A program made the position numbers and the translations under genes. Below, piece by piece: positions 32,410 to 42,765 of a DNA stretch of 64,000 bases. The notes under the pieces were generated by a model. The model did not search any database. It was not told the DNA's origin and saw only the letters and a program-made list of their open reading frames with translations. Origin of the DNA: Geosiphon pyriformis. Taxonomy: Eukaryota; Glomeromycota; Glomeromycetes; Archaeosporales; Geosiphonaceae. Where the stretch lies: positions 332,051-396,050 of the forward strand of contig JAAOMT010000708.1 in the NCBI GenBank assembly GCA_016748015.1. Direction: 5' to 3'. Position 1 is the first letter of the stretch. The number at the start of each line of letters is the position of its first letter.

Positions 32410-33474
32410 TATTACCTGAGTAGAAAAACCGATCTGAAGTTAAAAAAAACATGACCAGAATGTGACATAATACAGAATAGCATACAATAATGTTGGATAA
32501 TGCATTATAACTTAGGATAACACAGGATAATGCATTATAATATAGAATAACACAGAATAACATGTAATAACACCAGATAATGTGTTATAATAGAGGACAA
32601 CACAAAATAACATGTAATAACACCAGTGTTATAACATAGGATAACTGGGAATAATGTAGAAAAACAAAGTAATAACAGAAATAAAAAAAGCAATAGTTAG
32701 CAATAACAAAACAATCAGAAGCAATCCTGTAAAACCAAAAGAATGTATAAAAGTAAGTAGTTGTAGAAGAAAAAAAACAGACAGATAGATATGAACTACT
32801 AGACAAGAAACAAATATCCATCACTCCTCCTCATTTATTATATTTTCATATTCATCTTCTAAAATAAATCAATTATTAAAAAAATCAGAATCACGAATTC
32901 ATGTTTTCAAACTGGGTGAGATTTATGTGAATTAACTATTGTTTCATATTTTTGTTTTAGGACAAATGCTCTTAATATAACCATCTTGGACTATTAATAA
33001 TTTGGATTAATTGCTCTTGATCATGATGATTGATGATACTAATTTATCTTTTTCTTTTTTTTCTTTTTCTTTCTTTCTTATTTTCTTTTGTGGAGTGACA
33101 ACATAGTAAAATTGGCTGTTTGGAAATAGACTTTGTGATAGCTTGGTAAAAGAGGAAAGCTCCTTCTAGGTTTTGGATATTAACGTTATTTTGTTAGCTT
33201 ACCAGAAAGGCAAAAAAACACCACCAGACCCTAATAACTGTGCTTGTTAGCTTGGAGAAGAAAGCTCACATTTACAGAAGATATTGCAATCAACAAAAAA
33301 TGAACTCTGTGTCTTATAATCAAAAAACTTAACAGGTAAATTCACATCCAAAAATAGATCTTCAAAGACTGATAATTGAGACTAAGCTAACAGAATTATG
33401 TGGAAGATACATTACCAATAATTGAGAGCACTAAATGCTACCATTTCTATTACTCACCAAATTTACTTGTAATA
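32410..33474 (+). repeat. E5 3' LTR (LTR family C)
   Basis: Starts TATTACCTGAGTAG after AAAGAAGAGGGATAA and ends TACTTGTAATA. The U3 array (about 32460-32650) is made of GGATAATGCATTATAA and AATAACATGTAATAACACCAG units. R/U5 keeps the family plan: TGCTCTTGATCATG, a pyrimidine tract (33050-33090), and GGTAAAAGAGG/TAGCTTACCAG. At 1065 bases it is the longest LTR here. Only this copy is seen in the window. Confidence 0.85.
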
Positions 33475-36400
33475 ATGTATATAGCTCAAAATACTACTCA
33501 ACAATTTTACTGATATCTTTGCCAATAAAAATAAATTTGGCAAAACTAATATTATTTAGCATTAAATCAAAACTGAAGATATAATGCCAATCAAACAAAA
33601 AATATACAAAGTACTACCTGCCAGTCATAAAATTATTTAACAAGAAATCAATTAAATGTTAGACAATGGGTTAATTCAATTATCAATGAGTTCATAATTA
33701 TTACCAGTAGTATTTATTCAGAAAAAGAATAAAAAAATCTGTTTTTGTGTAAATTACAGAAAACTTAACAGTATTACTTGTAAAAACAACTATTCAACTT
33801 CATAGATTCAGAAATTATTCAATGTTTTTAAAGAGAAAAAATAGTTTTTAATATTAAACTTAGATAATGATATTACTTATAGAATATAGGAATTAAATAT
33901 TAGTACATAAATTAGCTAATCAGAATAAATATAGTAAAAGTGGAATTCCAAGATTCCTCTTAGAGGAATTGCAGGATTCCAGAAATTTCAGGATTCTTGT
34001 ATGAGAAATTGCAGGATTCCAGAATTCTAGAATTTCTCTTAAAAGAATTGCAAAATTCCAGAATTCTAGAATTCCTCTTAAAGGAATTGCAAAATTCCAG
34101 AAATTCCAGGATTCCTGGTATAAAAAATTGAAAAATTGAGGAATTTTAATTATGTATATATAGCAGTAATATCAGAAGCTAGAAAATTAGTCAAGTAGAC
34201 TCCCAAAGTCAATTAGATTCAAAATTAAGAAGACTGAGAGTCAGTAGAACTTTTAGAGTCAATTAAACTCACAGGTCATAATTATTAAATACTCTTCTTT
34301 CAAAAAATAAAATACTATAACTTGAAGTAAAATTACTCCCATATTAATAAAATTATCCATTATCCTTAAATCCATGTTATTATCCACTACTTAACCTGCT
34401 GGCACAATAGCTCTTGATCATGGCTATTAACAGGACACTATTTCTTATTTTATTTTTTTTATTTTATTTTATTTTATTTTTTTTTGTTGTTTACTAAATT
34501 AATTAAAAGAGAAAAAGCACTAAATTATTGACGTCAAGGATTGTTTGGTAAAAAACCCCTGCAAATGGGTAGAGTATGTAAAGGAATTACAGATTACTTA
34601 TCAGAGAAGTACTGGTCATCAAGCTGAAAAAAGAAATTGACAGAATTACAATTCTGGAAAGCTATGGATAAACAACTATTGAATCTCTGTCTATTATACA
34701 AAAGACTCAACCAAAATCTTCAGAAACCAACACCCATCATTTATCAATTGAGCACCAAGTTATGGATTTGTTATTTAATTTGAGACCCCAAATAATCACC
34801 TGTAATAGTGGTTACTAACAAGTAGCTATAAATTCAGCAGACAAAAAAAAAACAGTATTTATTACCAGAAAAAGAAATTTCGAATTTGATGTTATGCTAT
34901 TTAGTTTAATCAATGCTTTAGCTACCTTCTAATAGCTTATGGAAATTATCTATACTGAATTATTATAAAAATCAGTAATAATCTACTTAAATAACACTAA
35001 TATGTTCTTTAAGACATTTAACAATTATTTCCATTATTTCTAACAAGTATTTGAAAGATTAAGAAGAGCTAGACTAAAATTGAATGTTATTAAATGCTTT
35101 TTTAAAAAAACTAAACTCAAGTTTTTGGAATATGTTGTAAGCAAAAATAACATAAAAACAGATCCAAACAAGATTGAAATAATCAAAAACTTTTAGTATT
35201 AACAAATCTTACAGAATTAAGAGCATTTTTGAAATTTACTAAATACTATTATTATTTTATCCAAAATTTCTCCAAACTGGCTCAACTATTTTACCAGTTT
35301 TAAGCAAAAAATATTAAATATAAATAGACTAAAACTCAGCAAAAAGCTTTTAACATCTTGAAAAAAAAGCTTATTTAAGCTTTAGTATTGATTTATTTGG
35401 ATTACAATAAGTCATTTATCATTACTACTAATACATTTAACCAAGTATTGGGAGCTATATTGTCACAAAAAAGAGCCAACAAATAAAAACATTTAATGGC
35501 ATATGCCAACCAAAATTTAAGTCCAGCTGAAAAGAATTATAGAATTTCAGCATTAGAACATTTAGCTATCTATTGGATTGTCATTAAATAAAAAAAATAC
35601 TTAAACCAAAAATTTGATGTATATATAGATTACAAAGAATTGACATCAATTCAGAAATAAAAATTTGGAAACAATTATTATACAAAATAAAAAATAAAAT
35701 TATTATAAAAAAGGAAAAAAAAATAGAAATACTAATGATTTATTACAAATAAAACAAATCTAAAAACATTTCAACTTAAAAATATAACAAAAAATAAACA
35801 CACAAAAATATCAACAACTCTAATATTATATCAATACTCAATAGTTTAAGAAGAAATTATCTTAAAAAAAAACAAAACAACATAAAACAACAATTAAAAT
35901 ATTTTATCACTTATCAAAATATATTATATTAAAAAAACAGAAAAAATTCAGACTAACTACTTAGAGTAATCACAAAACCAGAGAAAAAAACTGTTCAATA
36001 TACACTTAAATTTAACAGCAAGACATTTTCATAAAAAAACAACTATGAAAAGAATCAAAAAAAAATACTACTGGCCATTTATATATCCAGATATTATCTA
36101 ATATATTTAAAATTGTAATGTTTATTAGAAAAAAAGAGAAACAAAATCCAGTAAACTACTAAAACCAATTAAAGTAGAACAACTATTTAATTGAATTAGA
36201 ATTAACTTAGTTGGATTATTAACAATAATCAGGAAAGAGAATCAATTTATAACAGTAATCATAAACTATCTTACAAAATAGCCAGAAGCAAAAACAATTC
36301 AAAGAACAGACACAGAATTTGTAGCCAAATTTATATACCAAAATTTGATTTGTTAATATAAATGTTCAAAAAAATTGTTATTAGACCAAAAAACTCACTT

Positions 36401-36837
36401 TGTGAATAAAACATTAATAAAATTAAGTCAAAGATTTAGAATTAAAAGACCATTATTATTACTATATTATTCACAAACCAATGACTTAATTGAAAAGTTT
36501 GACAGAATATTGTATAAAGTAATAACCAAAATCAGTTAAGAAAACTAAGATAAATAAGATTTGTTTATATTATCAATATTATTTGCTTATTAAACAATGA
36601 AACAAGATACTACATAAGCAATATCATTTGAATTAGTTTATGATAAAACAGCCATAATACCAGTTGAGATAGATATCAATACATATCTAACTAAACTAAT
36701 AACAGAAACTAATTTCCAAGAAACATTGCTAAAAAGAATATATAACTTAATAGAAACTTTAAAAAATAAAAAATAAAAAGCAGTTGATAATATACAAAAG
36801 TTACAAGCAAAACAAAAAACAACAACATAATAATCAG
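33475..36837 (+). pseudogene. E6 RT, RNase H and integrase relic, first part
   Basis: Recognisable by alignment to E3a and E4: DIFANKNKFGKTN, MLDNGLIQLSMSS, ICFCVNYRKLNS and LNLDND before the solo LTR. After 34808 come QVAINSADKKKTVF, IYLNNTNMFFKTF and LKLNVIKCFFKKTKLKFLEYVVS. RNase H (35410-35680) and integrase (35760-36837) are nearly all stops and Asn/Ile/Lys codons. No open frame over 60 codons survives. Catalytic residues are largely changed to Asn. Confidence 0.82.
33871..34807 (+). repeat. Solo LTR, family A, inside E6 RT
   Basis: Starts TATTACTTATAG, ends CACCTGTAATA. Flanked by ATGA (33867-33870) and GTGG (34808-34811), which fit one 4-base duplication with two G-to-A changes. RT reads across: LDND, then YxQVA. 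It contains the GAATTCCAG array (33945-34130) and the CAATAGCTCTTGATCATGGCTATT hairpin region. No internal sequence remains, as expected after LTR-LTR recombination. Confidence 0.87.
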
Positions 36838-37775
36838 TGTTATCAGTAAAATTTTAGCTATTAATTAGGTTGAAATTATCCTCATAATTCCTATTATTAA
36901 TTAGCATATATTATTATCATTTTAATTAATAGTATTTAATCAAATTAGCAATTATTATCATTTAATCAATAATCCGATTTGTACCATAGAAATTAAGATG
37001 ATCAAATTACACAATACTTTGAACCATTTAACATAATCAAAATTCGCCGAAATTAATGAAAATTGGCCGAAATAATTAATAGTTCAGTGAAATAACTTGT
37101 AGTTTGCTGAAATGTATTTTTAGTTTACTAAAATTATAGCAAAAAGAAAAGTTCAAGTTCAAAGACTAGTATTACAACAAATTGTATAAAAAAAGAGCTA
37201 TTTTCTTTAAAAAAATATATCTTCTCATAGTATCTTATCATAGTATTTTACTTTAGATATCTTAATTAGAACAAATCACCTTTTACATATCTCAAATAAA
37301 AATTAAATATTTGAAAACCAAATTCTTTAAATTATTATACTTGAAATTCCCTCAAACACAACTAACATTTTGAAATTGATTAGCTACCAATTTCAGTAAT
37401 CTGTTAATAACTTCAGACTTAGATAAAGAACGTTTCTCTTGATAAAATTCTATTTTTTTTACATTTTTTTTCTTTTTTTATCATAATCATTAAGGTAGCC
37501 TACAGACAAGATTCCTGTAAAAGAGTTAACTTTTACAGCAAAGTAACTACACATTTTTGTAAGCTTCTAGACAAGCAATTCCTGGAAAAAAGTTAATATT
37601 TACTACTGGCATAGAATTGGCCATTCTACTTATAAGCTTAGCAGTTCAAATTATAAGAGATAATTTGAAAATAAATTCAGTTATTGGAGGTTCAACTGCT
37701 TTCAGAAAACGTGAAATTAACAACAGACAAACATTAACAACATTCAAAAAAAGAGACCAAAAACCTTTAATAACA
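36838..37775 (+). repeat. Solo LTR, E2 family, inside E6 integrase
   Basis: Starts TGTTATCAG and ends CTTTAATAACA, both one or two transitions from TGTTACCAG and CCGGTAACA. Flanked by TCAG (36834-36837) and CCAG (37776-37779), a 4-base duplication with one C-to-T change. The E6 integrase codons for HNNQL-(S/P)DKP continue across it. The U3 CGAAAT array is visible (37040-37135). Confidence 0.88.
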
Positions 37776-38825
37776 CCAGTTATCAGATAAACCAATCGAA
37801 TTTAGGATTGAAAACAAAGTATTCTTATATTATATCAAAGAAAAAAAACAATAGAATAGAAAATTTGACTCCAAATAAAACAGACTATTTCACATTAAAA
37901 AAATTTTAAAAAATAGAGTTTATAAATTAAGATAAAACAACAAAATCTTAGCTAAAGCAACACATAAAAATTAACTAAAATCATATTACAATATAGCATT
38001 ATTATTTATCAATAATACTTCATAATTAAAAATACAATAAATACTAATCCAACCAAATAAGATTTCATAAGATCTAAAACTAATCATAATCATTAACACA
38101 AACATGTCAAATTAATTTACAAAAACAGTATATAAAAAACCAATAGATATAACAAAAGCAAACAAAAAGATAGAAATTACTGACAATATTTACTCACTTA
38201 AACAACAACTATTACAACTTATTTAACATCAAAAATTAAGTCTAAAAGTTATCATTAACAAACAAACTATCCAATATAAAAACAAAAAAATAATTCAAAA
38301 ATTCCAAAAAAAAGAACAATATCTCAGATATTATATTTCTAAAAATCCAGTAAACAAAATAATAGGAAAAGTGGAAAAAATATTGGAAATTTCAAAGATA
38401 GTAATACCAAATAAAAAAATAATACTAAAAAATTAGAACCAATAAACACAACAAATTCCCAAAAACTTTTGTTATTATTAGTTAGAACAAAAACTGAATA
38501 TTTAAAACTTATATACAGATAAGACCAAAAGAATATTTAATATAACTATATTACAACAAATTAAACAAGTTATAAAAAAAACAATTTATTCACATATGCA
38601 AAAGCCATCTACTAACTACAAATAAGATTTTAAGACTGACCAAAAATATTACTACATCCAATAATAAATACAGTAACTATTAATCAATTGGAAAAATTAA
38701 CTAATACTTAATTCAATAAATTGCAAACCAAAATTACAAAAGCAATTCTTGAGAAAGAAGTTATAAAGCTAATTCAAGAGAGAGATTTAAGAAATTTAAG
38801 AGATTTTAACAAAGCTTCATATTAA
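37776..38825 (+). pseudogene. E6 integrase end and ORF3 relic
   Basis: 37776-38110 is the integrase C-terminal domain (FRIENKVFLYY, then PNKIS-stop-DLKLIIIIN). From about 38142 the ORF3 homologue can be followed: ITDNIYSLKQQLLQLI, VIINKQTIQYKN, FCYYxLEQKLNI, NLYTDKTKRIF, LQQIKQVI, to a degraded DFNKAS end near 38822. Stops are frequent. It is the fifth ORF3 copy and one of the most decayed. Confidence 0.75.
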
Positions 38826-38838
38826 AAAGAAAGAATAA

Positions 38839-39578
38839 TATTATTTATAAAAATTAGAAATTATAGACAGTAAAAAAAAAATTCCAGAATTCTTAAAAAA
38901 TTGCAGGATTTCAAGATTTTTTTCAAGAAATTGCAGAATACCAGAATTTTTTTTAAAAGAATTAAAAAATTTCAAAGAATCTTATATAACATAAATTATG
39001 CATATATATAAAAAGTTTTAGAAGCAGAAAAAATATATTTAATAGAGTTTAAAACAATAATACCTCTTTTTTCAAAAGATAGTTTTCTATAATTTAAAAT
39101 AAAATTACATTAATATTAATAAAATATTCAATTATCATTAAATCCATATTATTATTACTTGATTAAAAAATTATTAATCTATTTTACACTATCAACATAG
39201 AGTGTTGATAGAATCTAATACTTAATTACATTGAACCATAGCTCTTAATTACAGTTATTGACAGGATACTAATTTTTTTTTTTTTGTTTCATTTTTTTGT
39301 TGTTTACCAATTGATTAAAAAAATCAAATACAGAGTATTTGATATTAAGAATAGTCTGGTAAAAAACCTGAAAACAAAAGTAGAAAACTTAAAAATAGCT
39401 TATCAAAAGAGCATAATTGCCAAAAAAAAAATTCACAGAAGAAATTATCAATTAAATCTCTGTTTATTATATAAAAGCCTCAACCAAAATCTTTAAAAAT
39501 TATCATCATTTTTAGCTATTAAACATCAAGTTATAGGTTTATTATTTGTTCTAACATCTTAAATAATTATTTGTAATA
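38839..39578 (+). repeat. E6 3' LTR (decayed family A)
   Basis: Starts TATTATTTATAA after AAAAAGAAAGAATAA, ends TTTGTAATA. Traces of the GAATTCCAG array lie at 38880-38980 and a TATATATA box at about 39003. Hairpin 1 has kept a perfect stem at 39190-39210 (TATCAACA-tagag-TGTTGATA), although the surrounding sequence has lost most G and C. Confidence 0.82.
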
Positions 39579-39746
39579 GTGTTTTGGTATTTTTTCTATA
39601 ATAATTATTCTAGTGATAGCTATATAATTTACTTAATAACCTAATTGATTCATAAACTGATTTGTAATTATGTTGTCTGTTAATCTATTGTTAAGTATTA
39701 ATTTAATGTTTATTTATCTTACTTTATTATTAATATATATTATCAT
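39579..39746. other. Unassigned A/T-rich gap between E6 and E7
   Basis: 168 bases with no ORF and no match that I can see to any element in the window. It is either the original genomic target of E6 and E7 or an unrecognised remnant of a further element. Confidence 0.5.
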
Positions 39747-40782
39747 TATTATTAAAGATTTTTGATCTCTTTTTCTAAATGTTGTTGTTATTGTTTTGCT
39801 GTTTTAATTCCTAATTATTGAAAACTATTAAATCTTTAATAACTGAATTTATTTTCAAATTATCTTTTATAATTTAAACTGCTAAGCTTATAAATAAAAT
39901 AACCAATTTTGTGTTAGTTATTTGTATAATTACTTTGTAGTAAAAGTTAATTCTTTCTTAAAAATTGTTTATCTAAAAGTTTATTAAAAATATGTAGTTA
40001 TTTTGCTATGAAAGTTAATTTTTTTTCAGAAATTGTTCATCTAAAAGTTCACTAAAAATATGTAGTTACTTTACTGTGAAAGTTAACTTTTCTACAGAAA
40101 TTTTGTCTATAGACTATCCTAATATATATAAAAAGAAAAGTAAAAGAAAATATAAAAAATATAAAAAAAAATTTTATTAAAAAAATTATTTTTTGTTCAG
40201 ATTTGAAGTAATTAATAAATTACTGAAATTGGTAGTTAATTAATTTTAAAATATTAGTTGAATTTTAAAAAATTCAAGTATAATAGTTAAAAAATTTGTG
40301 TTTTTAAAGTATTTTAATTTTTATTAAGTTGTAAATATAAATAAAATAATTTTGAATAAGATTATTATTTTAAGATAAAATATATTTTTTCAAAAAGAAA
40401 AGCTTTTTTTTTTAAATTTATTGTAATACTAGTTTTTAAACTTATACTTTTTTTTTGCTAGTATTTTAATAAATTAAAAGTATATTTTGGTAAACTATAA
40501 GTTGTTTCTTTATACTATGAATTATTTTGGTAAATTAGTGAATTATTTTGCAAAATTCTATAAATTTTGGTAAATTCTTGACTATTATAAAGTTTAATAT
40601 ATTGTATAATTTGATTATCACAATTTGTGTATTATATAAATTGAGTTATTAATTAAATAGTAGTATTTAATAATTTAATTAAATAATAAGTGATAATTAA
40701 TATAATGATATTATATGTTAATTAATAATAGGAATTATAAAATAATTTTTGTTACTTAATGGCTAAAATTCTATTAGTAACA
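39747..40782 (-). repeat. E7 3' LTR (decayed E2 family, minus strand)
   Basis: On the plus strand it begins TATTATTAAAGATTTTTGATCTC (compare TGTTACCGGAGGTTTTTGGTCTC at 53607) and ends CTATTAGTAACA. The gross layout is that of the E2 LTR reversed: leader, pyrimidine tract as A-rich run (40120-40180), AAATTGGTAGTTAATTAATTTT hairpin remnant (40225), and CGAAAT array as AAATT(A/T)TGG units (40440-40590). It is about 50 bases longer than the 982-base E2 copy. ORF3 of E7 follows directly at 40783. Confidence 0.82.
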
Positions 40783-42617
40783 TAATTTTTTTCTTAAAAC
40801 TAAGCTCCATTAAAGTCTAAATACTATCCATAATTTCTAGATAATAATCTAAAGTAATTTGGTTTGAAAATTGTTGAAATTTCAGTTTTGTAAATTTGCC
40901 AATATATTGAATTTTTATTGTTTAAAATATTGAATTTTGTAGAACATTTTCACAAGTATTGAACAAATTATAAAGTTTAAAAACTGTTTTAAGTTTGTAA
41001 TAAGTATTTATTGATCTAGCTGTTATCTTAAATTCATTGTAGATTTGTTTTTGTATAGCTTCAGAAATGAGATTGATTGCTTCAAATTCCAGTTTTCATT
41101 AATATAGTGTTTTTTTAATTTAAAAGTATTAATAAATAAGAGTATATTTACTGTTTTTATTAAGATATATTTTAAGTTTTTGTTGTATTGTGGTATTTAG
41201 AAAAATATTTATAGAATTAAACAGTAAGTTTTCTTTTAAAGCTTGTTTTAAAAATTTTGGTAAGTGATTTCTAGAATAATTTCTTGTATTTTTTCTATAA
41301 AAGTGATAATTTTAAGAATTATTTATTATTAAAGCTATAGTTTTTTTTTAAATGTAATTAATTTAACTTCTATTAATTATTATAGATAAATTAAAAAGTG
41401 TTTTCAAAGTTAATATTAATTTTTAGAATATTTGTTAAATGTTTTGGTAAATAAATATTATAAAATTAAAAAAAAATAATAAAATTTGGTAAAAAATAAA
41501 AAAAAATTATTTTTGAATATAAAAGTTTTTTTTATATATATTTTTAATTTGGTTATTTTTTTTGTAGTTATTTTAAAAAAATTACTAATATAAATAATTT
41601 AAATATTCAGATTTAGTTATTATTTTATTACAACTATTGATTCTAAATTTTAAAGAATATTTTCAAGATTAATTAAGAAGAATGTATACTAATTTGTGAA
41701 ATTAATAATTTAAGATTGATTCTAAAGTAATAATATTTTAATTAATCTTTATGTACAACTTTTGCTAAAATTTCGTCATTAAATTTTAACTTATATAATT
41801 CATTGCTTAGAACTTTATAAATATAAAATATTCTATTTTATTTGTGATTAAATTTTCTATTTTACTATTTTTCAGCTTTAATTCTGTATAAAAAAACTTT
41901 ATTTTCAATTTTAAATTTATTAAAAATTTATTGTCATGTTATTTTTTTGTTAAACTTAGGAGTGTTTAATATAAGTAATTGCAATTTGTTATTTTTTTTT
42001 AACATACTAAGCAGAATATAAGCTTTTTGTTAAAATGTTTCTTAAAAGTTCTTCTCTGTAATCAGTTGTATTAAATATGTTTCTACTATAAAATTAATTA
42101 GTAATATTGCTGTTTTTCTATAGTAAAGTCAAATAATAAGATAATAATAATAATCTTTTAATGTTAAATTATTCACAAATTTTTTGTATTAAATTATTTA
42201 CAAAATGTGTTTCTTGATTGAATAAAAATTTGATTGAACATTCATGTTTGCAGATAATATCTTTATAGATGAAATTTGCTATTAATTTTGTATCTATTCT
42301 TTGAATGGCTCTAATTTTAAACCATTTGGTAAAATAATCTACTGTAATTATAATATAATAGTTTTTTTGAATTGTGATAAATAATGATTTAACTAAATTA
42401 ATTTCTATTTTGTTAAAGAGTTGTTTAACTTTAATTAAATTTAAAGATTTAGTAAGACAAATTTCTTTTTTTTTAATAATTATTATATAATTCTACATAT
42501 TATTAAATTTTTTTTGTATGTAAATCCAAAAATAATGTTCTAATATTCTTTAAATTATACTATTTTTTTCTAAATATGCTAAAAATAAGTCTGTGTACAT
42601 ATTGTAAAAAATGGTTT
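40783..42617 (-). pseudogene. E7 ORF3 and integrase relic (minus)
   Basis: Reading leftwards from the LINE junction, the integrase zinc region (NMYTDLFLAYLEK, cf. NMHSDPSSAHFGK in E2) is followed by decayed DDE core sequence and, nearest the LTR, the end of ORF3. The last 130 bases before the LTR align closely with E2 13480-13596 (AATTTCAACAATTTTC, then TGGAGCTTAGTTTTAAG). No frame is open. It identifies E7 as an old E2-family member inserted in the opposite orientation. Confidence 0.8.
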
Positions 42618-42650
42618 TTTTTTATTTTTTTATTTTTTTATTTTATTGCT
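42618..42650 (-). repeat. LINE 3' tail, (AAAAAAAT)n type
   Basis: On the plus strand, T-runs punctuated by A (TTTTTTTATTTTTTTA) separate E7 from the LINE 3' UTR. The right end of the LINE near 49353 is followed by TTTTTTATTTTTTG, so a target duplication of about a dozen T-rich bases is possible, but it cannot be told apart from the tail. Confidence 0.6.
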
Positions 42651-42765
42651 TAACGAGTAAGGTCCAAACACTACCTAGCACTATACATCATGGAATTAAT
42701 CTAAACTAGGCGTGAATCATGCACTTTCTACACATAACCAGCCACTCGGGCCGATCAGAACAACA

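Larger units (their letters stand above)
29481..33474 (+). mobile_element. E5: Ty3-type LTR retrotransposon, right part
   Basis: Continues the RT gene begun at 19357-19438 and interrupted by E4, then RNase H, integrase, ORF3 and a 3' LTR ending at 33474. To its right, RT-proximal pol of E6 begins (DIFANKNKFGKTN), so E5 is nested in E6. E5 pol is somewhat diverged from E3a and E4 (for example GLIWLLNNPQLKGKYVRWS), and it represents a separate subfamily with its own LTR (family C). Confidence 0.88.
33475..39578 (+). mobile_element. E6: heavily decayed Ty3-type element with two nested solo LTRs
   Basis: Starts at the pre-RT motif where E5 interrupts it; earlier parts are outside the window. It runs through RT, RNase H, integrase, ORF3 and a family A 3' LTR (38839-39578). 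Almost every G and C of the E3a/E4 equivalents is A or T where a transition allows. Solo LTRs at 33871-34807 and 36838-37775 interrupt RT and integrase. The coding sequence resumes exactly after each, with 4-base duplications. Confidence 0.87.

Noticed and set aside
32460-32650. A CRISPR-like array, from the repeated ATAATG/CATTATAA words
   Set aside because: Units are degenerate, directly adjacent and without unique spacers; the array lies in the U3 of an LTR.
39579-42617. A host gene in the long A/T-rich stretch left of the LINE
   Set aside because: All but 168 bases align to a decayed minus-strand E2-family LTR, ORF3 and integrase. There is no open frame.
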